Shown: positions 42,850 through 54,455 of the stretch, piece by piece
Layout: the number at the start of each line of letters is the position of its first letter
Position numbering within the stretch: position 1 is the stretch's first letter
Assembly (NCBI GenBank): GCA_050084515.1
Contig: CM114271.1
Coordinates: forward strand, 37,944,001-38,008,000
Source of the DNA: Blasia pusilla
Taxonomy: Eukaryota; Marchantiophyta; Marchantiopsida; Blasiales
Direction of reading: 5' to 3'
DNA length: 64,000 nucleotides
Notes under the pieces: model-generated
Database searches by the model: none
The model's input: only the letters and a program-made list of their open reading frames with translations
Told to the model about the DNA's origin: nothing
Program-made: the position numbers and the translations under genes

Positions 42850-44330
42850 CTCACACGCCCAAAATTATCCTATCTTCACTATTCTTGCATTACTATTACT
42901 CTGTTTTCTTCTTTTTCACTCACTTCTGGTCCTGAACTACTCCCTTCAACCTCTTGTTGGATTCTCAGCATCCACTTCTCTAAGCACCATTAATATGATC
43001 GGCCCCCTTTGTATGAGGAGAAGCCCAGATTGATGGTTCCGACTTAGACGTCGAAGGAGTCATAGTAATATGACGTAAGTGGTTTACGGAGTAGCGTTAC
43101 TAGGATTATCTAACCCTATATTGCATGAGGGTGCGGGGCACCTTGATGCGTCGCGAGGATCGGGGCATACCCCGAAATTTTTCTATTAATAGAAACAAAG
43201 AAAAGTAGGTAAAACCCCTGGTTTCCCAAGTAGTGAAATAGTCGGGAGCCGCAGCGGTAGCGCTTTCTCGTATGTCGAGTTATGTCCATTTTCAGGTTCT
43301 ATCAAAGCTCTTTTGTGAGCGCACGGACGAACTAAGCCACTTTGTATCTCTAAGTTTTGTAAAGATTTCAGTGATTTCGTCACTTTCTATTTTCTCACAC
43401 CTCTCCCAATGTTAATCTGGGAAATTCAACTAATACTTCCTTCCCCTTCTTGCTTGATACCTCTGCTACTAATTGGCACTTAAATGTAGGCAGTAATTTT
43501 ACTCCTAACATCTGCCACTGATTATTCCTAGCATTATACGTGAATGCTTCGGTTTGTAACTCAGAATACTTCAACAAAGTGTAGGAGTCACCCTCTAGAC
43601 CGTTGTTCTGGCCTCTAATGAATCCTTCAGCAATACTTGCATCCAAAACAGTAACAATCAGAACTGCCTCACCAACTAGAAAGTAAATCAGAACAGCTCT
43701 TGGCAATTGTTGATTCGTAATCTTGATCCTTTGGCTCCAAATGCGCTCTCATCTCTTGCACATGAGTAACTTAGCCTCTAGGGACAAATTTACACACACT
43801 CATCTACTCTCTTGGAGGTCTCTTCAACAATCTCCAGTCTTACATCCAACTTTTTTGTCAAGGATTTGGATCCTTGCTTCACTTCTGGCTTCTACCACGT
43901 TAATTTTATCTACTGTACGCTCCTTGCACGGTTTGCTCTTGTTCTCTGTCTGATTCTAGCAGGGTTTATGCAATTAAGCACATCTTGGGAACTTCTATCT
44001 CTCTCAATTCCTCCATCTTTGGCACTCTGGCCTCCTTGACGAGAGCATCTTGATCTCGGCACGGGCGATTCGATCCTTCTGTCAAACTCTGGGTTTCGGT
44101 CATCAATTTTGTAAACTGATTGTGGTTCCAGGCAATTGAATGACATCTCTATCACATTCTCATTCTCATTCCTCTCTTCATTGGCGCTCTGGCCTCCTTG
44201 TCGACAAGAGCTTGGTTCCGGCACCGGCGATTCGGTCCTTCTGCCAATCTCTGGAATCTTGCTACTAATTCTGTAAATTGCTTGTGGTTCTAGGCAATTA
44301 GATAGCAATTCTATCACATCCTCTTACTCA
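42850..44330 (-). pseudogene. Unknown minus-strand coding remnant, interrupted by a solo LTR
   Basis: The minus frame 43706-43395 (LEGDSYTLLKYSEL, FTYNARNNQWQMLG) ends in the solo LTR. With the LTR and one target copy removed it continues for about 20 codons (GEVEGSSSGPEVSEKEEN) to a TAG. Farther upstream on the same strand, 44317-43910 holds two diverged copies of an about 50-codon unit (SNCLEPQ..Y / FNCLEPQ..Y, both with CRQGGQSA-like ends). I do not know the family; retroelement gag or a host gene are both possible. Confidence 0.4.
42955..43399 (+). mobile_element. Solo Ty1/copia LTR
   Basis: TGTTGGATTC ... TTTCTCACA, 445 bp, related to the minus-strand LTR at 13144-13539. Perfect target duplication CCTCT at 42950-42954 and 43400-43404. 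No PBS or gag follows, so this is a recombined solo LTR. Confidence 0.9.
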
Positions 44331-44798
44331 ATCATGCTCATTCCATTCCCAACTCTTCATTCACAAATCTATCACATGCACATACTCAAATTCAGCAACA
44401 TTCTACTTTACTAAGTCAATTTTCTTCACAAAAAGTGCCCATGCAAGTCACTGTACTCCGCAGGAAGTTTGCCTGTTTGGTCGCCTTCGTTGAGTTTAAG
44501 CCGACTTCTCCTCTACACTTCCCAGTGATAGTGTTTCTAGGTTTACCGTGATTTCCGAGTATGTTTCCTCCTCGTTGGCTTCTCCTTTTAGGGTATATAC
44601 ATGAGTGAACAAAATGCTGAGGCTCCGTGCTCTTACTCCTCAACCTAGCTACCTACTACTACAGATAAGTTACTAACCCAAAACCTAACCCAACCGAGTT
44701 AGGGTATCCGCTAACTTTTCTCCTTTTCCATTTTTCTATCAGCGGTTATCTCGTATACGCGACTACTCAAATAATTTACGGAATAATTTAAGCTACTC

Positions 44799-45080
44799 TT
44801 GTCACTCAACAAACGACGGGTAAATCTAAGAGAGTTGGAAAAGATGAGATGTCTCGAAATAGCATCAAATGTTGTCCAGCTTGCGGTTGCCCTTCTTGGT
44901 ACCATGGAGACTGTCCACAAGCGTGGGGTTTTTCATACCGACCTCCATGCTAGGAACTTGTTCATCCATTTTGGATCCAACTCTAGCCGATACATCGGCG
45001 TTGGAGATTGGGGAAATGCCATGTGGATTGATGAAATCGTAGAGTCTCCTCATAGATGGTGGAGACTCCAGCATCTATGA
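44799..45080 (+). pseudogene. Protein-kinase-like fragment
   Basis: The frame contains VHKRGVFHTDLHARNLFIHF followed by YIGVGDWGNA. H-T-D-L-H-A-R-N matches the kinase catalytic loop H-x-D-x4-N, with Asp and Asn kept; G-D-W-G takes the place of D-F-G. Only the central part of the kinase fold is present (about 90 residues), with no glycine loop or C-lobe. The frame opens without an ATG in context. Probably an exon or fragment of a degenerate gene. Confidence 0.55.
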
Positions 45081-45599
45081 GCATGAATAGAAAAATCATG
45101 TTGGGCATATAGCACGGAAGTTGATATCAGGGCCGCAGAATCTCCCTCTTAGCAAGGCCACTGAAATCTATGCCGTATGAATGATTATGAAAAATTTGAA
45201 CTATGTAACATACAACCTCTCTGTTGGGAATGCCTAAGCGAACGTGAGATTTAATTATTTGGAAAGGATTCAAAAGTGGGATTAGCTCCAAATCCCTCTG
45301 ATTGCAAAAGCTTAAAGTTTCTTATTGCATATATCAGAGCAAATGCGAAAGTATTAGCTATAGACAATATAAATTCGGGATTAAGGCCAGTCACAATGGT
45401 AGAGTGATTGTAAATCCATTTGAGGATTGGATATTTTTCATGAGAATGAAAGACTTGGTTCAAAAAGTTGAATGTGTTACTATGAATTTTTGTAAATGAT
45501 TAATCTTGATTGATGTACGAATGTATCGTGTGTCATCGTATCACTATTATTGGAATATTCCTAAGTCACCTTTCTTTTTGTATTTTGGTAAAAGACAAG

Positions 45600-47155
45600 A
45601 TGGAGTTGCCACCTAATGAAGACCCTAGCCCTCACAAAAATAAGGACGATGGATGAGTTCTGATCGCCTTGTACATAGTGGTGCTCCTCCCTGAACCTTT
45701 CGTGGGGAGGGTGCTCCAAATAATAGCAAGGTAATGTCTCGTCTCTCACAATTGGAGAGTTTAATAACAAATTCCCAAAAAAAATTTGATTTAGTCCCGG
45801 AATGCAATGTTTTGAAGGGGAAGTATGAACAACTATCTGAGGAGCACATCAGACTGAAGAGAGAGATGGAGAGGCTTTTGAACGAATCTACTGCCAGAGA
45901 TGACCTCCATAGAAGGCAAAGAGCTCTAATGGTTGACCACACATAGCAGTGGAGGAGAGCATACTAGAACATCATGGCAAGATGACAACAAGAGATGGAT
46001 GAACTGTTGCGATGGAGAGCAAGGGGTAACGTGGGAGAACTCACCCCCGAGACAATTCTACTTGAAAGAGGTTGATAGGATATTATTTCAACCTATCGAG
46101 CAATTGTGGCCTCTAGCTCTACGCGCAACATAGGACAATGTCGTAGATCCAAATGCTGCAAACTATGCCTCTATGATGTTGGCACCAACACCTCTTAATC
46201 CGAGCACACAAGTGCAAGATCTTCCAAATTGGATGAAGGCAATCATAGTAAGTGAAGGAGAGGCTCTCACACCAAACAATTGGCCAAAATGCATGATCTG
46301 CTTCAACCCCATTGTTGCAGAAGGTTGCTACATGACAAGCACATGTAAAGCTTGTTATTGGCATCCATACTATCTTCAAAAGGCCATGCTACTATCTCAC
46401 AAGTGTCCAACTTGTAGACAATCTTGGTCAGGGAGACTCTAACATCTTTTCAGCATATCTTTCCGCTCTCCTGATGGCAATTCACCACCCACATATCGCA
46501 AGAAAACCCAAGAGCAAGAAAATTTCACTTTCAATTTGGGACATCGTAGCCTCCGATCAAACTATAACCCCGAAGTGAATATATATAGATGGGGTGGTTC
46601 AAGAAAAAATCCCTCGTCAGCAGAGGATTGATCGGGCAATGCGAGCATGGCTGGTCCGCTTTATGCACATGTACAATTGAGGAGAGCTCATCCACGGAAT
46701 AGTCATTGATCTCCAAATCGAGAGGCGGAAAACTTCTTCTTTGCTCCGGCGTTGAATCCAGAAGAACTTTGAGACGCCCTCAACACAACTCGATAACTTG
46801 TGCTAAACCATCATCAAAATCAAGTGGTGGATGACCTTGTTTTGAGGAGACTCGAATTGATCTTGCCACCTTTCTTATGGCAAGATATTCCTCAAAGGAC
46901 TGAAGGCGGATATCCTTGAACATACTATTATCCTCGTCGAATACAAGAGGAACTCTTTGGATTCTTCAAGAGAGAGTGGGAGATATTTCCGACACATCCA
47001 ACATAAGAAACAGATGATGGTGAAGCCGATTTTAAGTTGGAAAGGGCTATTCCTCATGGAGGTGGGACGCGCGTGACTAGAGCTAGGGGAAGAGGAGGAA
47101 GAGTTGGTGAGACGTCTGCACTGGTGTTACATATATCTGATGATGAATCAGATTA
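45600..47155 (+). pseudogene. Coiled-coil and RING-like protein, decayed
   Basis: Frame 45734-45946 is a heptad-rich coiled coil (LKGKYEQLSEEHIRLKREME). After a frame change near 46070 a RING-like C-x2-C module appears at 46291-46430: CMICFNPIV, CKACYWH, then CPTCRQSW. The next part, in pieces up to 47155, keeps protein-like segments (NYNPEVNIYRWGG, LELILPPFLWQDIPQR, EELFGFFKREWEIFP) and ends in ISDDESD before TAG. At least seven stops interrupt it. RING proteins usually act as ubiquitin ligases; whether this and the upstream kinase piece were one gene is unknown. Confidence 0.55.
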
Positions 47156-47379
47156 GATAGAATGAGTTCATATTTATATCTTTGTATAAGTATTGGGTTA
47201 TTCTCAATCCAGATGTTTTGGGGAGTACTTCTCATTTGTTGTAAATATATTTTCAAAAAGATTCAAAATATTCCAATAAGGAGACTTGTGAATGTGAGCT
47301 GATCACGAATGTTATCCATGAACTGAGTTCATGAAATTGATGAAAGTTTTCCCTTGGGTTATAAGTCCTAGGATAAGGT

Positions 47380-47920
47380 GGAGGGTACGATAATTGAAAT
47401 GTTTGTTTGATATAAATTTCAATATTTTATTTATTACTAACTCCTCAAAATTTGCTAATTCCTTAAAATAAGTGATTTTCTTTTATTTATTGAAAGATGG
47501 GGATTGGAAAAGGGATGAATTTTTTTCCAACATTCATGAAAGAAAATATATGTTTGAATTGAATTGTAAAGGAAAATAATGTATGAATTGTGTTTAGTGA
47601 CCAATATTGCATGGGATAGAATTCGAAAGGGATTTGAATGGAATAGAAAACAAAAATTATTTATTAATTCATCTTTTATTTAATACTATACTAGGTGAAT
47701 ATAAATATTGAAAATGGTAGATAAAGAAATTATTTGTGCCTCGATTCATATCTAATGGAAAGGGAAATTGAATTTTAATGGAGAAGGAATAGATTTGGTT
47801 CAAATTTTATGGAAGGGTGAATTTACTTACAAGACACGATATCATTTACATTTGAAATCAAGATTATAATTACTTACAAGAGTGAAATGTATTAACTCTT
47901 CTAAGATTTTATAGAATAGT
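47380..47920 (+). repeat. AT-rich dispersed repeat, second copy
   Basis: Words such as GAGTGAAATGTATTAACTC and CTTCTAAGATTTTATAG are reverse complements of parts of 27770-28400, and the copy at 58080-58410 is in the same direction. No ORF. Confidence 0.5.
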
Positions 47921-47989
47921 GCAGATGGTCCCCAAGTTACATCAATCACTCTAACAAAGTCTCAACCCAAATTAAGTTGTAACTACAAC

Positions 47990-49600
47990 TTAAAAAATGA
48001 CCTTTTGGACCCAAAGAAGTAAAAATTGGATGAAAAAAAATCTTGAATTTTTCATCTTGTCCAACGTTCCAACCTTGAGCTGAAATTTCGCCCACATGAT
48101 CCCCAAGATGGATGTTCCACTCTTGCCAAGTTTCAAGCAAAATGGAGTTGTGAGCAAAACCTCATAAATTAACAAGTCCTTTTTTTACCCAAACCATCAC
48201 ACCTTCTATCGAATTAAGGTTTTTTCATTTTTCATCTTGTCCAACTTTCTAGTCTTGAGCTGAAATTTGGCCCACATGGTTCCCAAGGTGCATGTTCCAC
48301 TCTTGCCAAGCTTCAAGCAAAATGGAGTTGTGAGCAAAACCTCAAAAATTAACAAGTCCTTTTTTTACCCAAACCATCACACCTTCTATCAAAGTAAGGT
48401 TTCTTCATTTTTCATCTTGTCCAACTTTCCCATCTTGAGCTCCAAAATGGCTCACAGGGTCTCCAAGGTGCATGTTATACTCTTGCCAAGTTTGAAGAAA
48501 AATGGAGTTGGGACCACAAGCTCAAAAATTGGTAAGTCCTTTTTTGACCTGAACCATCACACCTTCCATAGAAATAAGGTTTTCTCATTTTTCATCTTAT
48601 CCACATTTCTCATCTTGAGCTGAAATGAGGCCCACATAGTCTCCAAGGTCCATCTAGTACTCTTGTTAGGTTTCAAGCAAAATGGAGTTGAGACCACAAG
48701 CTCAAAAAATTTTGAGTCTTTTCTTGACCCGAACCATCAAACTTTCCAAAGAAATAGGGTTTTTTCATTTTTCATCTTGTCCAACTGTCCCATCTTGAGC
48801 TGAAATTTGGTCCACATAGTCTCCAAGATGCAGCTAACCCTCTTGCCAAGTTTCAAGAAAAATACCATTGGGACCATAAGCTCAAAAATTGGTAAGTCCT
48901 TTTTTGACTCGAACCATCAAACCTTCTATCAAAATAAGATTTTTTTATTTTACATCTTGTCCAACTTCCCCACCTTGAGCTGAAATTTGGCCCACATTGT
49001 CCCTAAGGTGCATATTCAACTCTTGCCAAGTTTCAAGGAAAATTAAGTCGTGAGAAAAACCTCACAAATTATTAACTCCTTTTTTGACCTAAACCATCAA
49101 ACCTTGAATGAAAAGAAGGTCTTTTCATTTTTCATCTTGTCCAACTTTCCCATCTTGAGCTGAAATTCCGCCCATATGGTCCCCAAGGTACATCTACCCT
49201 CTTGCCAAGTTTCAAGAAAAATGGAGTTGTGAGCAAAACCTCACAAATTAATAACTCCCTTTTGGACCTAAACCATTAAACCTTGAATGAAAAGAAGATC
49301 TTTTCATTTTTCATGGTGTCCAAATTTTCCATCTTGAGTTGAAATTTTTCCCACATGGTCTCCAAGATGTATCTAGTAGTCCTACCAAGTTTCACCCAAA
49401 ACGGATTTGTGACCAAAACCTCAAAAATAGGTAAGTACGTTTTGGCCTCGAACCATTAAACCTCCAATGAAAAGGAGGTTTTTCATTTTTCACCATGTCC
49501 AACTTTCCCAAGTTGTTTTTGTAGCATTCTTGCAAAGTTTTGAGCAAAATGGAGTTGTGACCACGAGCTCAAAAATCATACTTACCAATTTGATTTTCAA
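47990..49600. repeat. Satellite, nine units of about 180 bp
   Basis: The phrase CATCTTGTCCAAC and variants recurs near 48051, 48231, 48411, 48590, 48771, 48951, 49131, 49311 and 49490. Each unit continues with CTTGAGCTGAAAT, TGCCAAGTTTCAAG, AATGGAGTTG and ACCATCA-ACCTT. Units are diverged (about 75-90% identical by eye), more so at the right edge. The period is nucleosome-sized. Open frames in it are chance. Confidence 0.9.
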
Positions 49601-49803
49601 TGTAAAAATCAATGCTTTATTAGGGTGAAGGTTATAAAAAGGAATGTCATAAAAATGACATTCTTACAATAGTCAACACAAAAAAATTTGCTACAACTAT
49701 ATACTAATCCATCTCACTAAACTCACTAATTACTCTTTTAGTCTAGGTCTATGGTTGGATCGGGTAGATTAAGATGTAAGCGGTAATTTGGCGACTCAAT
49801 AGT

Positions 49804-51602
49804 TCAAAGCCGGGTGGATCGGCGACAAGTTCCTATTGCAATTGTTTCATCATCGGAGGAAATGTATGAGCTATTCATGCCATGATTAATGGATTGAGAT
49901 TTTGGAACCATATATATGAAAACATCATTATCATTAGGCTCATCAACTAAGTCCACCGTTTCAACACTCAAAGATTGTGGAGGAGTATCCCGCACAGGTT
50001 CACTAGACTTGGTGGAATAATTCTGAACTCCTATTTGTGCAACAATCTAAGGGTTGTAGGTTGTGTTAGGAGAAGTGCTAGGTAGATTGGATTGGCTTGA
50101 AGTCCTCTGTTGTTGCTCTTCCTCGTGTTCTCGAATCCAATGTTCCATTTTAGCATCATCTTCGTCTATTTTAGGCCCCTCGGAGTCAAAATTTTCAGTA
50201 TTGCCGATATGAGTATCCTCTCTCCCTTTGATGCCATGAATTCCACATATCACATCCACCTCCTCTAGGTCCTCATCTTGCAAGTCAAGGTTAACTTCAT
50301 GATTACCATTAAGGTTTCTTGCATGCAAGCTAGATTCACTGCCATCTTCTACTACCCGTCTAGCTTGTTCTTTTCCATCCCTTTCAAAAAGTAGTTTTTC
50401 ATGAAAGAGCAATTGTCTTGATTTCTGAGAAATACCCTTGTCTCCAAACCATGAGTTTGTGTAGATGTACACCAAATCTAGGGCAAACTCACTGGTCAAT
50501 TTATTCTTGTGCTTGTTGTGGATGAAACCATAACTACTCCAATTTCTCTCCACTAAACAAGATGAAACCACTTGTGCTAATATGGACTTAGCCACAGAGC
50601 GCAATGTTGGTACATCTTGACCGTGCATGCTCCACTAATCAAAGGGGCCAAATTAATCAACAACTTCCCTACCAAACTCATCCATAAATAGTTCCTGATA
50701 GTTCACAATGTTGCCAAACTCTCGCAAGCAAGTAGCCACATAAGAATTAGCCTCGGTGACATTGAGGCCATGCATCCTATTTGCATAAATTTTTAGATAT
50801 TATTTGAAATCTCTTATGCATTCAACATTTGAAGTGACGTCTTGGACACTATCAAGAAGATTTTAAGGGGCGAGAATGTAGCCTATTGCATGTAATTTGT
50901 TGTGGATAAGTGCCCACCGCCTAGAAATAATATCGACCATATCCGTAGCTCTAAACATTATGAAAAAATAACCGCGACGCCTCCCACCCACACCAGGCCA
51001 TGGAGTTATATGAAAAGAACGAGTCTCTTCTATTATCTAAAAAATATGGCAATAAATACGCCCCGTTATTACTTTATGACCATCACACTCTCTCAACAAA
51101 ATAATAGTTGGTTGAGCCGTAGAAAACAACTCCTCACCCTCAATCCAAAAATTAGGATTGGCATAGTAGTCTTAATCTCTCGTGCCTTCTCGTTTTGCCT
51201 TGCATCCCTACCATTGAAATAACCCCTAAAACCATTGGTGGCAACCATGGCATGGAACGCCTCCCTCAATTCTAAGATGCGTCCCAACATGATAATTTTT
51301 TTGGCAAAGCATGTGTTTGCAGGAAGCAAAAATTGTCTCTTCCTTGGATTGGTTTCCATGAATTTGGCCATCACCCAAGATGTAGTCTTCACAAATACTA
51401 CCATCTCACAAGCTTGTGCAAAAATCCTGTCCAACCAAGGCCATTTATCCCATTCTTTGTAGACTAGATCAAGAGAATGTGATACGCATCCACCCCAAAG
51501 AATATGAGGGAACTTTGCTTCGGTAAGTTTCCTTGATTCTCGCTCATTGCAAGCATTTTCCGTCACAAGTTGCAACACATTCTTTGGACCGATGCGCATG
51601 AT
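49804..51602 (-). pseudogene. hAT-superfamily transposase
   Basis: Minus strand. The upstream part (51599-51093) reads NVLQLVTENACN, FPHILWGGCVSHSLDLV and VVFVKTTSWVMAKF, which fits the DUF659/RNase-H-like core of plant hAT proteins. After broken sequence (51090-50640) the C-terminal dimerisation region follows: MHGQDVPTLRSVAKSILAQV, then ERNWSSYGFIHNKHKNKL and DLVYIY. An acidic tail runs through TAG at 50047 to 49804. The N-terminal BED finger and terminal inverted repeats are not seen. It could once have driven the 8-bp-duplicating MITEs nearby, but no end sequence links them. Confidence 0.85.
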
Positions 51603-51677
51603 AGTCCTCTGGATTTACCTGTCGCCATTCGTCAAGATGTTGTTGAGGTGTTGAACCTCAATGACCCTAATGTATGG
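51603..51677 (+). pseudogene. Integrase fragment of the DNMT/PHD family, left of solo LTR
   Basis: LDLPVAIRQDVVEVLNLNDP aligns with DLPAAIRRDMTEVLDLDDP of the main element (25340-25390). It stops at TATGG, the target of the solo LTR, and resumes at 52976. Confidence 0.8.
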
Positions 51678-52975
51678 TGTGATACCCACAATTTTGTACT
51701 TTTAGAGATTTATACATTTTGATTCAAGGAATACAGATTCTATGAAGTGAAGATTGTACATATAAGATTGTTTTAGATATTATGTTTGTGAATTGGAAGA
51801 ATGAGTAATATTGAAATGGATCACAAAGCTCCTACGGCAAGGCAGAGAGGTGGAAAATCAAGGATTTGCCTTAGAGGAGATGGAAATGCAGTAACAAAGT
51901 CTAAAGACTAAGAGCGAAGCTTGGAAAAGACAACGAAGCCTTATTAAGAGCTTGTTAATGAAGTGCTTTGCTCGTGAACGAAGCATGATGAAGACAAAGA
52001 GGAAGAAGTACTTCGCTCTTCAGCAAAGCACGACGAATGAAGCACATGGAACAATAGCAAAGAATGCAGCAATTCATCCTTAGGAAGAGCTTCGTCCTCA
52101 AGGGAAGAAGAAGAAGTTTAGACTTCGCAGCGAAGCGAAACTAAGACTTGAAGTGATTTCAAGCGGCACACTGTAAGAATAGTTAAACTAGGAAGAGGCG
52201 CGACTTTTTGAACCAGATAGGAAGTTAGGACAGTTACGCCAAGTGGATTCATAGCGATCATAGGAAAAGATAAGAGAACCGTAGATTAAGGTAGTTACAA
52301 ACTCTCAATAGACACTAGATTCGTAAGAGACGCTTCAGATCTTTGGACCTACTACTACCTCGGAAGATATTTAAGAAGCATGAAAATAGCTATCATCATC
52401 ATTCTTTCACAAAGTCCTTATGCTGTAGGAATAGTCCGAGCAAGGGAGTAGTACCCTCTCGAGCTTGTATAACACTTTGAAGCTTACTCATTCTTGATGG
52501 AGTAGTAAAGCACTCATTTCTTCATTCTGATGTGCGATGCCTATGTTTGAGAATTTTTATTGGGTCTGCACAGTGAAGAGTGAATCAGGAGAACACTTCC
52601 ATCATTAGAATAATCAACAAGGAGTTTTAAGAAATTTTTTCGACAGAGAGTAGCCTACCTAGACGGATTTAGTTTTGAAAGTAGGAGAAGCCAGCTTCTT
52701 GTTGAGGTTTCTGTGAGGTTCTTTGATGTTGAGTAAAGATCTACCTGAGCGTGAATTCAATTCCATTGGAGAGAAGCGAGGAAAGAAATATTGGTACTAA
52801 TAGAGAGAAGAATACACTGATAAATGATTGAATCCGAATTGTAAACACTTAACTACAACTATTGCAAGATAAATGCCATCTTGAACTCTCTTTCTACATA
52901 ATCGTGATCCTCTTGGGGATCGAACTCATTAAATTACTGTAAAAAGATCAATTCTTAAACTTTTGATATATTACA
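51678..52975 (+). mobile_element. Solo LTR of the Athila/Tat-like gypsy family
   Basis: TGTGATACCC ... TATTACA, 1298 bp, aligned over its length with 3900-5129 but more diverged. Perfect target duplication TATGG at 51673-51677 and 52976-52980. No internal sequence. Confidence 0.93.
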
Positions 52976-53520
52976 TATGGATGTGAGCGTGTTCTCAAAG
53001 GGCAGAATTCTTTCATAGAGTGATGTCCATGGCATTTGAGAACTTGGCGATATCTATTACATAGCGTCGGTACGTTCAAGTATGTGACTATTCGGGGAGG
53101 TGGTTATTGACCAACTATCCAAAGGTTTCATCAGGGAGATTGTGTCAACTTATAACAAACGGCACCTACGACATTGGATGTGATCAAGGCATATTATCTT
53201 GAGAGTGGATGATGTTTTGCCATCTGGAGGGACGCGATGGTATGATTTGGAAGAATCATGTGCGTAACTTTGCGACATATCACCTTTCTAACAATGATGA
53301 TACAGTTGATCTAAGCTTAACAATAGTTCTTGCAGGCTTGCACTATATGTTGTGTGGTTGTGCCCGTAGTGCAGCTACTATGCTAGTCTATGATGGATGT
53401 TCGAGAGGATGGCATATGGCATGTCTGACGCCACCTCTCACTAGAGTTCCTCGGGGACAATGAATATGCCTCAGATGTACATAGAGTAGGTAGTTATAGA
53501 TTTCGACTTGTGTCTACGAT
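52976..53520 (+). pseudogene. Integrase C-terminus and PHD finger, third copy
   Basis: Sequence resumes with ACSQRAE-like and MAFENLA segments, then (53209-53463) EGRDGMIWKNHVRNF and a PHD finger MLCGCARSAATMLVYDGC-x4-WHMAC-LTPPL-VPRGQ; a TGA at 53461 replaces the usual Trp codon before ICLRC. One zinc ligand Cys is Tyr (CDGC to YDGC). The copy is dead, yet the PHD layout matches the other two. Confidence 0.85.
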
Positions 53521-53639
53521 ATGGATGACAAGAAGGCGACTAACAATGGGGCCACATGAATATCCAGAATTTTTGCTCTTAGCATCCTAGAGATGTATAT
53601 AATGATAGGGAAGGATACATGGCTATCTGGAGTTAGAGA

Positions 53640-54237
53640 GACCTAACCACCAAATAAGGGGGTAATTGGAGATATTTTGATACTTATCACCTCGATGTTT
53701 GGATACCATGAGTTAGCATGGGATCGTGTGTGTTTGTGTGTGCATTCAGTGATAGTGATGTATGTTGTGTAGCGTTATATGTGGCACAATAGTTGTCATA
53801 TATTTTAGGGTAGATCGACTAGATCTAGTAGAGCACCTTCTAGGATAATGGAGGAAAGCCTCAAGAGGTCGAGGGTGACCTGCTGGGGCTACAGATAACC
53901 TGAGAGAGGAGGTTTCCCCTTCGTTTCAGCTCATTGGGAGCCATACATAGAAACTTACTATTTCAAGTAAGTTTCCATTTTGAGCATAGTTTCCTTTCCA
54001 TTTTGGAAAGTTGCCTTTGACCCCCTATAGTAGATCAAGAGCCAAGGATGTGACTTGCGAGCATAGGTTACCGTGGAGAGGGCTTGGGAGAGGGAAGGGG
54101 ATATACCTAAAGAGAGAGAGCTTTGGAGCTCATTCTCTCTATGTTGAACCTCTTGGCATGAGGCGATGGAGCTATGGTCCTCCTTGCCTTGAGTATATAA
54201 CCCAAGCCTCTCATTAGGAGACTCGGTTAGGTTTGAC

Positions 54238-54304
<67 letters not shown>

Positions 54305-54455
54305 GTTGAGAATGTTAATTGATTTATTTGAGATATTTTGGTACTTATTGTCTTAATATTTGAATGCTATGAGCTAGCATGGGATCATGTGTGTTTTTAT
54401 GTGTATTCGGTGATAGCAATGTATGTTTTGTAGTGATGTGTAGGCGCACGTTAAG
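53640..54455 (+). repeat. Purine tract and LTR-like block of the PHD family, third copy
   Basis: AAATAAGGGGG precedes TAATTGGAGATATTTTG. The block continues to 54455 and contains a TATA-like GAGTATATAACC (near 54190) and a GA microsatellite. The first about 130 bp is repeated at 54325-54440, giving an A-B-A layout also seen at 15925-17023/26133-26250. The block lacks the MITE present at 16289-16734. Confidence 0.7.
54237..54300. repeat. (GA)n microsatellite
   Basis: About 28 GA repeats with one interruption, inside the LTR-like block just after its TATA-like box; related blocks have only short GAGAGAG stretches. Confidence 0.95.

Noticed and set aside
47990-49600. Small ORFs within the 180-bp repeat (such as 48267-48623)
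   Set aside because: They arise from repeat periodicity, as the unit length is divisible by three.
54237-54300. GA tract as a regulatory GAGA element
   Set aside because: Microsatellite expansion inside a dead LTR-like block is the simpler reading.
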